In this document: positions 30,116 to 38,878 of the stretch, one piece after another | How the letters are laid out: every line of letters begins with the position of its first letter | Position numbering within the stretch: position 1 is the stretch's first letter | Origin: Lachnospiraceae bacterium | Lineage (GTDB): Bacteria > Bacillota > Clostridia > Lachnospirales > Lachnospiraceae | Length of the DNA: 64,000 nucleotides | Direction of reading: 5' to 3' | Assembly: GCA_029062895.1 (NCBI GenBank) | Contig: JAIDPF010000022.1 | Span: forward strand, 1-64,000 | Program-made: the position numbers and the translations under genes | The notes under the pieces: model-generated | Told to the model about the DNA's origin: nothing | What the model saw: only the letters and a program-made list of their open reading frames with translations | The model's database searches: none

Positions 30116-31420
30116 ATGAGAATGTATGATCTGATTGTAAAAAAGCGTAATGGCGGTGTTCTGGAGGCAGATGAGATCCGCTGGATGATCAAGCAGTATA
30201 CGGCAGGCAATATCCCCGATTATCAGATGTCTGCTATGATGATGGCGGTATATTTTCAGGGAATGGATGAGAAAGAGACTCTGGAACTGACGCTGGCGAT
30301 GCGGGACAGCGGTGATATTTTGGACCTTTCCGGAATCAAGGGGGTCAAGGTGGATAAACATTCCACCGGTGGCGTGGGTGATAAAACGAGCATTACACTT
30401 GCACCGTTGGTATCTTCGGTAGGGGTCAAGGTTGCGAAGATGAGCGGCAGAGGCTTAGGACATACCGGTGGGACGATTGATAAACTGGAGAGCTTTCCGG
30501 GTTTTTCGACGGGTATTTTAACAGAACATTTTTTTGATCAGGTCAACCGGATCGGGATCGCTATTATGGGACAGACGGCAGAACTTGCGCCGGCGGATAA
30601 AAAACTATACGCGTTAAGGGATGTGACGGCAACTGTGGATAATTTTTCTCTGATTGCCAGTTCGATTATGAGTAAGAAACTTGCGGCAGGTGCGGATGCC
30701 ATTGTATTAGATGTGAAATGCGGCAGCGGCGCATTCATGAAAAAACGGGAAGACGCCATGCGGCTGGCGGAGGAAATGGTTAAGATCGGCAAGGGTGCAG
30801 GAAAATCCACCACCGCGTTTTTGACGAATATGGATCAGCCGTTAGGCTTTGCTGTGGGCAATGCGTTAGAGGTGAAAGAAGCTATTGATACATTGAAAGG
30901 AAAAGGACCGGAAGATTTTACGAAACTGTGTTTGACCCTTGGCATACAGATGGTTCTGTCGGCAGGCATTGCGAAGGAGGAAAAAGAAGCGGAGGAAATG
31001 CTGCAAAAATCCATTGATTCTGGTGCAGCGCTTGATAAACTGGCAGAATGGGTAGAAGCTCAGGGCGGCGAAAAAGAGGCGGTATATCAGACAGAACGAT
31101 TACCACAAAGCCGGTATACAACTGTTTTGACCAGTCCTAAGGACGGATATATCGGGCATATTACCTGTGATGAGGTGGGTGTCTGCTCGTTGATCTTAGG
31201 CGGTGGCAGGGAGACGAAGGAGAGTGAGATTGATCTGTCTGTGGGTATTGTGCTGAAAAAGAAAATTGGTGATCCGGTAAAAGAAAATGATGTGCTGGCG
31301 GAGATTCATTATAATGACGAACAGAAATGCATTCAGGCAAAGGAACGTCTCTTAAAGGCGTATTCGATACAGGAAAAAGAGCCTGGACATACGGAAATTA
31401 TTCTGGATAAAGTCATGTAA
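30116..31420 (+). CDS. pdp: Pyrimidine-nucleoside (thymidine) phosphorylase
   Basis: KHSTGGVGDKTS, SGRGLGHTGGTIDKLES motifs. Confidence 0.95.
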   Translation: MRMYDLIVKKRNGGVLEADEIRWMIKQYTAGNIPDYQMSAMMMAVYFQGMDEKETLELTLAMRDSGDILDLSGIKGVKVDKHSTGGVGDKTSITLAPLVSSVGVKVAKMSGRGLGHTGGTIDKLESFPGFSTGILTEHFFDQVNRIGIAIMGQTAELAPADKKLYALRDVTATVDNFSLIASSIMSKKLAAGADAIVLDVKCGSGAFMKKREDAMRLAEEMVKIGKGAGKSTTAFLTNMDQPLGFAVGNALEVKEAIDTLKGKGPEDFTKLCLTLGIQMVLSAGIAKEEKEAEEMLQKSIDSGAALDKLAEWVEAQGGEKEAVYQTERLPQSRYTTVLTSPKDGYIGHITCDEVGVCSLILGGGRETKESEIDLSVGIVLKKKIGDPVKENDVLAEIHYNDEQKCIQAKERLLKAYSIQEKEPGHTEIILDKVM

Positions 31421-31463
31421 TCTGTTATTTTTTCATAGCATATTAAAAAAGAGATGATATGCC

Positions 31464-31679
31464 ATGGATATAGCAGATATCAGGGCAGCCATGACCGGTG
31501 ATCATGAGCTGACGATTGAAAATTATAAAGGAATCGTAGAATATCAAGATGATCGCATCCTTGTATGCGGCAGGGATCAAAAACTTTTAGTGACAGGATG
31601 CGAACTTTGCATTGATTATTATTCCAGATTTGATCTGCATATTTTAGGCAGGATAGAATCTCTGCAGTGGCTTAGATAG
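31464..31679 (+). CDS. yqfC: YabP/YqfC-family sporulation protein
   Basis: Small protein immediately upstream of yqfD; YabP/YqfC fold-like pattern. Confidence 0.75.
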   Translation: MDIADIRAAMTGDHELTIENYKGIVEYQDDRILVCGRDQKLLVTGCELCIDYYSRFDLHILGRIESLQWLR

Positions 31680-31715
31680 CTGTATTTAAAGCAAGTCGCA
31701 GCATGGAGAATCATA

Positions 31716-32960
31716 ATGATTTTAAGATTGCTTCGCCGTCTGTTTTTTATTGAACACTATCTGCGCATTGAGGGGGATTATGCAGAACGTTTTATCAACC
31801 TTTGCGCAAAAAATGACATCCAGTTGGAGAAGATCAAAAGAACAGAAGAAAATGTCCAGGCTATAGCGATCGGTTTCTGTGCATCAAAGATCAAAGAACT
31901 GGCTGATAAGGCGGGGATTTCAGTGACGATTACAAAGAAAAGCGGATTATTGTATCGTTTTCTGTTTTACCGCTGCAGGATCGTATTTTATCTGATGCCG
32001 CCCGCTATACTTGTTGCCCTGTGGGTGTTGTCCGGCTTTATATGGTCCGTCCAAGTGTCCGGCAACCGGTCCATTACGAACGATATGTTGTACGATTATT
32101 TGATAGAGCAGGAATGGTACTATGGTGACAGGATCAGCAATATCGTGCCGGATGAGATGGAGGAACACCTTCGGGCGCGTTTCCCGATCATTACATGGTG
32201 CAATGTGGTCGTGAAAGGGACCTGCCTTATGATTGATATCAAAGAAAATGAACTTGCAGGCGCGCAGACTGGGGAATATCAGCAATATAATATGGACGGA
32301 TATGGAGATATGGCTGCTTTGGAGCAGGGGACGGTTGCTTCCATCATTACGCGCGCCGGTATTCCGCAGTGTAAGACTGGAGACAGCGTATCGCAGGGAC
32401 AAATTCTTGTGAGCGGCAAAATTCCGATCTATAATAATACGGGAGATACCGTGATCGATTACCGTTATGTGGCTGCAGACGCGGATATTATGCTGCAATA
32501 TGAGATCAGTTATCTGAATTACGTATCTGCGGAGGTGTGTGTCAAGGAATATACAGGCGCATCAAAGGAATCCCCTTTTATCACCACTCAGCTGGGAAAG
32601 TGGCAGATCGGCGCGCAGGATGCACCCTATGAGACATTTGATCATTATTCTTCCTGTTATCAGTTAAGATGTATGGATAATTTTTATCTACCGTGTTATT
32701 ATGGTAAGATAGAGTATCTGGAAACTACGTTTCACAATATCTATCGGAATGATCAGCAGGTCAGGGAGATTTTGATAGAGGATTATAACGATTATCTGGA
32801 GGAACTGAAAGCGGCGGGTATCGAAGTTATTGGTGATGAGTTACAGTATATTCCGGGGGTGCAGGGAACGTATCTTTCCGGTCGCCTGACGATATGTGCG
32901 CCGGGCGGAGTATTTGTGCCGATGGAAAGTTCTGTTGTCATTGACACAGGAACAGATTGA
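31716..32960 (+). CDS. yqfD: Sporulation protein YqfD
   Basis: Single TM after ~90 aa, VSGNRSITNDMLYDYL; gene order yqfC-yqfD-phoH. Confidence 0.88.
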   Translation: MILRLLRRLFFIEHYLRIEGDYAERFINLCAKNDIQLEKIKRTEENVQAIAIGFCASKIKELADKAGISVTITKKSGLLYRFLFYRCRIVFYLMPPAILVALWVLSGFIWSVQVSGNRSITNDMLYDYLIEQEWYYGDRISNIVPDEMEEHLRARFPIITWCNVVVKGTCLMIDIKENELAGAQTGEYQQYNMDGYGDMAALEQGTVASIITRAGIPQCKTGDSVSQGQILVSGKIPIYNNTGDTVIDYRYVAADADIMLQYEISYLNYVSAEVCVKEYTGASKESPFITTQLGKWQIGAQDAPYETFDHYSSCYQLRCMDNFYLPCYYGKIEYLETTFHNIYRNDQQVREILIEDYNDYLEELKAAGIEVIGDELQYIPGVQGTYLSGRLTICAPGGVFVPMESSVVIDTGTD

Positions 32961-32968
32961 ACTAAAAT
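32941..32968 (+). promoter_or_regulatory. Candidate promoter for phoH, overlapping the yqfD 3' end
   Basis: TTGACA - 16 bp - TAAAAT. Confidence 0.45.
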
Positions 32969-33046
32969 TAGGCAGGGCTTGGCTATTAGTGTGAAAGGCG
33001 TTTTTCATTCCTATTTAAGCCGCCGAAGGCGGCATGAGGGATTAAT

Positions 33047-34054
33047 ATGAATCATGATTATAAAGAACAACTCAATATAAGCAGCGATGCCATGCGCATG
33101 ATTTTTGGGGAATGTGACCGGTATATCAATAAGATGGAACGGGAACTTTCGGTGGAAGTCATTGATCGCGATGGCGCTTTGCAGATTTATGGGGAACCGT
33201 CTTCAGTGCGTAAGGCGAAGTCTCTGATTTTAGATCTGATAGAGATCTCGAAAAATACGGATTCGCTGGAGGCGCATAAGGTAGAGTATGGAATTACGAT
33301 GGCAAAGGAAGATAAGGTAGATGTTTTGCTGGCGCTGGAGGATGATGTCATTTGCCATACGATGAATGGTAAAGCGGTAAAGCCTAAAACGGAAGGGCAG
33401 CTGAAATATGTTCAAGCCATCCGGGATAATATGGTCGTATTTGGGACAGGCCCTGCAGGAACAGGAAAAACGTATCTTGCTATGGCGATGGCAATCACGG
33501 CATTTAAGCGGGAGGAGGTCAGCCGTATCATCCTGACAAGACCGGCAATCGAAGCCGGAGAAAAGTTGGGATTTCTTCCAGGAGATCTGCAGAGTAAAGT
33601 GGATCCGTATCTCCGTCCATTATATGACGCGCTCTATCAGATCATGGGAGCAGAGGCTTTTAGTAAAAATATGGAAAAGGGTTTGATTGAAGTGGCGCCT
33701 TTGGCTTATATGAGAGGACGGACGCTTGATAATGCCTTTATTATTTTAGATGAAGCACAGAATACAACACCTGCGCAGATGAAGATGTTTTTGACCAGAA
33801 TTGGTTTTGGCTCTAAAGCAGTTATTACAGGAGACCGTACCCAGAAGGACTTGTCGCAGGGAACCCTTTCCGGACTTGATGAGGCATGCAAAGTGCTGTC
33901 CAAAGTAGAAGGCATCTCCTTTTGTACGCTGACCAGTAAGGATGTGGTAAGACATCCGCTGGTCATGAAGATCGTGCAGGAGTACGAGAGATATGAACAG
34001 TCGAAAAAACACTCAAAATATGACAGGCAGATGAACCATAATCCTAAAAGATAG
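33047..34054 (+). CDS. phoH: PhoH family ATPase
   Basis: GPAGTGKTYLAMAMA Walker A, ILDEAQNTTPAQMKMFLTRIG, KH-like N-term. Confidence 0.96.
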   Translation: MNHDYKEQLNISSDAMRMIFGECDRYINKMERELSVEVIDRDGALQIYGEPSSVRKAKSLILDLIEISKNTDSLEAHKVEYGITMAKEDKVDVLLALEDDVICHTMNGKAVKPKTEGQLKYVQAIRDNMVVFGTGPAGTGKTYLAMAMAITAFKREEVSRIILTRPAIEAGEKLGFLPGDLQSKVDPYLRPLYDALYQIMGAEAFSKNMEKGLIEVAPLAYMRGRTLDNAFIILDEAQNTTPAQMKMFLTRIGFGSKAVITGDRTQKDLSQGTLSGLDEACKVLSKVEGISFCTLTSKDVVRHPLVMKIVQEYERYEQSKKHSKYDRQMNHNPKR

Positions 34055-34066
34055 AGGACGATCAAT

Positions 34067-34573
34067 ATGACATTGTATTTTGAAAAAGAAACGAAGGAAG
34101 AACTGGCACTGGACTTTGAAATGATTGCCAAAGATGTGATCAGGGCGGTGCTTGCTTTTTACCGCTGCCCATATGAGGTCTGTGTTTCCGTTTATCTTGT
34201 GGATGATGAGACAATACAGCGCGCCAACCGAGAAACGCGTGGTATCAATAAGATTACGGATGTATTGTCCTTTCCCAACGTACCATTTGAGAAAGAGGCG
34301 GATTTCGCGATCCTGAATGAAGATGGCAGTCATTATGCTTACTTTGATCCAGATACGGAGGAACTGATCTTAGGGGAGATCATGATTTGTCAGAAGCAGA
34401 TGACGAAGCAGGCAGAACAGTATGGACACAGCATCCTGCGGGAATATGCTTTTTTATTGACACATAGTATGCTGCATCTTTTGGGATATGATCATATGGA
34501 AGAAGTGCAGAGATTGCGGATGGAAGAAGCGCAGAGACTGATATTGGAGCAGCTTTCTATTACAAGGGAATAG
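34067..34573 (+). CDS. ybeY: rRNA maturation endoribonuclease YbeY
   Basis: HSMLHLLGYDH (H3xH-type) motif, TDVLSFP motif. Confidence 0.96.
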   Translation: MTLYFEKETKEELALDFEMIAKDVIRAVLAFYRCPYEVCVSVYLVDDETIQRANRETRGINKITDVLSFPNVPFEKEADFAILNEDGSHYAYFDPDTEELILGEIMICQKQMTKQAEQYGHSILREYAFLLTHSMLHLLGYDHMEEVQRLRMEEAQRLILEQLSITRE

Positions 34574-34630
34574 ACCTTGAGATAACTCATGAAGAATTAC
34601 AGAAGCTTGCGAGTAGAGAAAGGATAAGAC

Positions 34631-36289
34631 ATGGGCAAAAGAAAAAGAGCAAGAAAAGTACAGAATAATTATCCGGCAGAGGATTTGGTGATTCCAGCAG
34701 TAGTTTTGATGATCATTCTGCTTACTTCATGGACATGGGCGGTGATTGTTTCCAAAAATGGACTGCAGGGATCGGCGTATTTTTTTTCGGTATTCGACCT
34801 GATCCTGATTCTGATGGGATCGGTACCTTATACACTAAAGTCTGTAATTGCCTCTCTCGTTAACAAACGGGTGGAACAGCGGCAGTACCGCAATGCAAAA
34901 AGTATATTGAATGCAGGTTTATTAATCGCTATTTTATACAGTATTACAGTGATTCTTCTGTTATATATCTTTGCGGATTCGCTGTGTCTGTCTGTTTTGA
35001 TTGGGCCAAAAAGTTATCTGACGTTAATTATACTAACCTGCGCCATATTTTGTTACAGTATTTCTTGTACTTTTAAGGGATACTTTGAAGGAATGGGTGG
35101 ATCGTTTCCACTACTGGCGGCATCTCTGACCGGACAACTTGTAATGGCAATTGCAACGGCTATATTTTCCGGCATCCTTATGACACGGGGGATTAAAGCG
35201 GCTAATGTGCTTGGAACACAGGAAACGCGTTATGCATATGGCGCTGCTGGGGCTGCTGTCGGGGTGTTTATAGGCATTTTGGCGGTATGTGTCCTAATGT
35301 TATTCCTATACCAAATGTATGGAAAATATTTTAGAAAACTCTTAAAGAGAGATACTGCCAAAAGAAGGATGGATACGATAGACATTGTCATCCATCTTTT
35401 GATGCAGGTGTTTCCCGTGGCAGGAAGCTATTTTGTGGTACTGCTCTATCCGGTCATCGATCAGATTATCTTTTTCAAAACAGGTGAACTTCAGGGAAAA
35501 ACGATCATGTTGACCTATCAATGGGGCGCTTATTCGGGAGTTTACAGAGGCATACTCTTTCTGCCGCTGCTAATCGTACTGACGCTTACTGCCGTTGAAA
35601 AAAGGAAACTGTCCATCGGATATCAAAGCGGTGATCTTCATGAAGTACGTATTAAGATCCATGGAATTATCCGTGATAACATGATTGTGTCACTATTCTT
35701 TATGGCGTTGGCGCTTATTATGTCAGATAAGATTATTGCAGGATTCTTCCTTATGGAATCCGCGCTTGCGGTTCGCCTGCTTCGCATGGGATGTATCGCG
35801 ATCGTATTGCTTGCTATGTCAGTGACGCTGCTTGTGATTCTTCCTGCAATCAATATGTCCCTTGCTTCTTTGTTAACAGGAATCTGTGCGCTTGCGGCAA
35901 ACGGCATTATTGCATATATTACGGTGGAACGGCTGTCTATGGGGATTTATGGTGTTATACTCTCTGTCATCGTATTTGGGGCGGTATATACGTTGCTGGG
36001 AATGTTTTTTTTGCATCAGGCAGTTAAGGGGCGTATGAATATCAGGAAGATTCTGTATTTCCCGGTGGCATCTATTATAGTTACCATGGTTGTGATGATC
36101 CTGTTATCTCTTTTATTTGGATTATTTTTACCGCCGATCATTAATGTGATTGTAACCGCGCTGCTTTCCTTCCTGATATATTTTATTGCGCTGGCTAAGT
36201 TTGAGGTGATCAGCGCATATTCGGTTTCCGCGTTCCCATTTGGAAATCTGTTTTTGAGGCTTGGTAAATTGCTTGGAATCTTCCCATAA
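34631..36289 (+). CDS. Polysaccharide/oligosaccharide flippase-like membrane protein (SpoVB/MATE-like)
   Basis: Many TM segments in a 552-aa protein with MOP-superfamily-like layout. Confidence 0.75.
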   Translation: MGKRKRARKVQNNYPAEDLVIPAVVLMIILLTSWTWAVIVSKNGLQGSAYFFSVFDLILILMGSVPYTLKSVIASLVNKRVEQRQYRNAKSILNAGLLIAILYSITVILLLYIFADSLCLSVLIGPKSYLTLIILTCAIFCYSISCTFKGYFEGMGGSFPLLAASLTGQLVMAIATAIFSGILMTRGIKAANVLGTQETRYAYGAAGAAVGVFIGILAVCVLMLFLYQMYGKYFRKLLKRDTAKRRMDTIDIVIHLLMQVFPVAGSYFVVLLYPVIDQIIFFKTGELQGKTIMLTYQWGAYSGVYRGILFLPLLIVLTLTAVEKRKLSIGYQSGDLHEVRIKIHGIIRDNMIVSLFFMALALIMSDKIIAGFFLMESALAVRLLRMGCIAIVLLAMSVTLLVILPAINMSLASLLTGICALAANGIIAYITVERLSMGIYGVILSVIVFGAVYTLLGMFFLHQAVKGRMNIRKILYFPVASIIVTMVVMILLSLLFGLFLPPIINVIVTALLSFLIYFIALAKFEVISAYSVSAFPFGNLFLRLGKLLGIFP

Positions 36290-36359
36290 GTGAGGCATAA
36301 TCTTGCCGTATAACAATAGGAATTGTGGAGTAGTGTTATGGAAAGGCATGGTTATTAAT

Positions 36360-36800
36360 ATGATTTATACACCGTTAACAATTAAAGCGATCAATATGGC
36401 GTATCAAGCGCATGAGGGTCAATTTGATAGAGGAGGGCTGCCTTATATTTTTCATCCATATCATCTTGCGGAACAGATGAAAGATGAATATTCGGTCTGC
36501 GCGGCAGTTCTTCATGATGTAGTGGAAGATACGGACGTTGGCATTGATGTGATCGCAAGGGAGTTCCCGGTTGAGGTTGTGCAGGCTGTACGGCTTTTGA
36601 CGCACGATCCGAATACGCCTTATCTGGAATATATTGAAAGATTAAAGGACGACCCAATTGCACGTCAGGTCAAGCTTGCTGATCTGGCACACAACATGGA
36701 TGACACCAGAACCATGGATTCTGGTGTGGAATCTGTGGAAAAGAAGAAGAAACGCAAAGAAAAATATATGAGAGCAAAAGAGATATTACTGAATAAATAA
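36360..36800 (+). CDS. HD-domain hydrolase, RelA/SpoT HD-domain-like single-domain protein
   Basis: AHEGQFDRGGLPYIFHP, AAVLHDVVEDTD, VKLADLAHNMDDTR motifs; no synthetase domain. Confidence 0.85.
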   Translation: MIYTPLTIKAINMAYQAHEGQFDRGGLPYIFHPYHLAEQMKDEYSVCAAVLHDVVEDTDVGIDVIAREFPVEVVQAVRLLTHDPNTPYLEYIERLKDDPIARQVKLADLAHNMDDTRTMDSGVESVEKKKKRKEKYMRAKEILLNK

Positions 36801-36872
36801 ATTATTTGAGCTGATACTATAAAAAAATGACTGAAAGCCGGAAACATTCTCCGGCCATGGAAGGGGTTATTT

Positions 36873-37526
36873 ATGTCGAAGGTTTATAGAATCAGCTTGA
36901 TTTGCGTTATGGTTCTTGCCATGTTCACGCTTTGTATTCTGTTATATCGATATGAAGAACGTGATGTGCCATATGTAGAATATTCCGACAGTCAGAATCT
37001 TCCGTCGAAAAAAACAGAGGATATTTCTTATCCGGGAAATGGCATGCTGGAAGAACAGGAAGATGTCACAGTTACAGCTGACGCATCGGATGTAACGACT
37101 GCAGATACAGAGCTGATCATTGTTGAAAATTATCCGGGTGGGCTGCGCAGACAATCTGAGACGGCGCTTCCCGCGGAGTTGGTTGGCAGGAACCGCAATG
37201 ATCTGGATGAACTGTTGGAGTCATATTGCTCCAAACCGGACAGTATTGATATTGAAAAGGGATTGTACCGTTTGGAATTGACTGTATTTTCGGCAGCGTC
37301 CGTGACCATAGAAAAATCATATCACAATGAAGTGATGGATTACTATTATCTTGCTTTTGCGGATGATTGTGTTACGGTATATCGCGAAGATAAGAGGACT
37401 GTCTTATTGACGACGGATATCCACAGGGATCAGTTGACGGCTGCGCTTGTGGAAGAAATCTTGAATTTTAAACTGATCGTGGGTAATGCAGAACTTTTTG
37501 ATTTCCTGGAGACATACACCAGTTAG
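36873..37526 (+). CDS. Signal-anchored protein of unknown function
   Basis: N-terminal TM then extracytoplasmic region; intact ORF with GGAAGGGG RBS. Confidence 0.7.
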   Translation: MSKVYRISLICVMVLAMFTLCILLYRYEERDVPYVEYSDSQNLPSKKTEDISYPGNGMLEEQEDVTVTADASDVTTADTELIIVENYPGGLRRQSETALPAELVGRNRNDLDELLESYCSKPDSIDIEKGLYRLELTVFSAASVTIEKSYHNEVMDYYYLAFADDCVTVYREDKRTVLLTTDIHRDQLTAALVEEILNFKLIVGNAELFDFLETYTS

Positions 37527-37580
37527 ATTGAAAAATCAAAGATTTTTCAATCACGAATTTGTGCCGCAGGCACAAATTCG
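37526..37580 (+). repeat. Tandem-hairpin leader repeat, family A (copy 2)
   Basis: Two perfect 12-bp-stem/3-nt-loop hairpins: GATTGAAAAATC-AAA-GATTTTTCAATC and CGAATTTGTGCC-GCA-GGCACAAATTCG. Confidence 0.85.
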
Positions 37581-37605
37581 TAGGTTGAGGAAAGGCATAG
37601 TTTTT

Positions 37606-38835
37606 ATGAAGAAAAATATTGTAATCATAGGTGGAGGAATGTCAGGTATGGTGGCTGCCATCAGGGCGGCAATACCAGGGATCAGGGTCACGCTGTTGGA
37701 AAGGCAGAACAGAGTTGGAAAGAAACTTCTTCTTACTGGCAGTGGAAGATGCAATCTGACGAACCGAGAGATGCATGAGGATTATTATCTGACGGATGAG
37801 GTAGAACGCCTGAGAAAAGTATTGGATGCTTACAGTCTCTGCGAGGAAGATTTGTGGAGAGATTTGGGGCTGCTGACAAAAGAAAAAAACGGCTGTGTCT
37901 ATCCGTTGAGTGGGCAGGCGACTACAGTGCTGAATTGTTTGCGGCTGAAACTGGAAGAAAAGGGAGTTGTCATCCGGACTGGTTATGAAGCCGGATACAT
38001 AAAAAAACAAAATGATCGGTTTGTCATAGAAACTGTAGAACATAAAGAAAAGATTTCCGCAGATGCTGTTATCCTTGCTTGTGGTGGAATGGCCGGTGTC
38101 TATGATGAGCAGCATAAAAACGGCTATGCGCTTTGCAAGCAGCTGGGACATCATATTCTGCCCTGTGATCCGGCACTGGTTCAGACGATCTGTGTGGGAG
38201 ATTATTTTAAAGGAATCAGCGGTATCAGGACAGATGTGCGTATCTCACTGCTCTTAGATGATATTGAAACGGCGACGGAGGAAGGGGAACTGCAGATCAC
38301 TGATCAGGGACTTTCCGGAATTGCCGTATTCCAATTGACCAGATATCTGGGTGAAGCATTTCGGGCAGGTAGGCAGACCTGCTTTTTACTGAATTTTATT
38401 CCCTACATGAAAAGGGATGAATGGAACAGGATGATGGTTTCCCGGCGGGAACAGATGAGACATCGCAGCGCAGAGGATTTTTTTACCGGTATCTTACATA
38501 AAAATTTGATAGCCATGCTGCTGAAAAGCCAAAATATTGCCCTGGGAAAGGACATTGATTCCGTATCTGAACAGGATTTTCAGATGTTGCTGGATCAATT
38601 TCAATGTTTTCGCGTCAAAGTGAAACAGTTAAATGATTATAGGCATGCACAGATATCTACAGGGGGTGTGCCCTTGGCGGAAGTAGATGATACACTGACC
38701 TCGACACTTGTAGAACATCTTTATCTAACGGGAGAGATGCTGAATGTCGCAGGAGCCTGCGGCGGATATAATCTTCATTTTGCGGCGGCGACAGGATATC
38801 TTGCGGGTAGAAACGCCGCCACGTCATTACAGTGA
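37606..38835 (+). CDS. HI0933/BaiN-like NAD(P)/FAD-dependent oxidoreductase
   Basis: IVIIGGGMSGMVAAI, LTGSGRCNLTN, TGEMLNVAGACGGYNLHFA motifs; ORF extension upstream of 37606 is repeat-derived. Confidence 0.92.
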   Translation: MKKNIVIIGGGMSGMVAAIRAAIPGIRVTLLERQNRVGKKLLLTGSGRCNLTNREMHEDYYLTDEVERLRKVLDAYSLCEEDLWRDLGLLTKEKNGCVYPLSGQATTVLNCLRLKLEEKGVVIRTGYEAGYIKKQNDRFVIETVEHKEKISADAVILACGGMAGVYDEQHKNGYALCKQLGHHILPCDPALVQTICVGDYFKGISGIRTDVRISLLLDDIETATEEGELQITDQGLSGIAVFQLTRYLGEAFRAGRQTCFLLNFIPYMKRDEWNRMMVSRREQMRHRSAEDFFTGILHKNLIAMLLKSQNIALGKDIDSVSEQDFQMLLDQFQCFRVKVKQLNDYRHAQISTGGVPLAEVDDTLTSTLVEHLYLTGEMLNVAGACGGYNLHFAAATGYLAGRNAATSLQ

Positions 38836-38878
38836 GTAAGAACGGATCAACGTTTGGGGGAAAGGCAAGGTTATAGGG

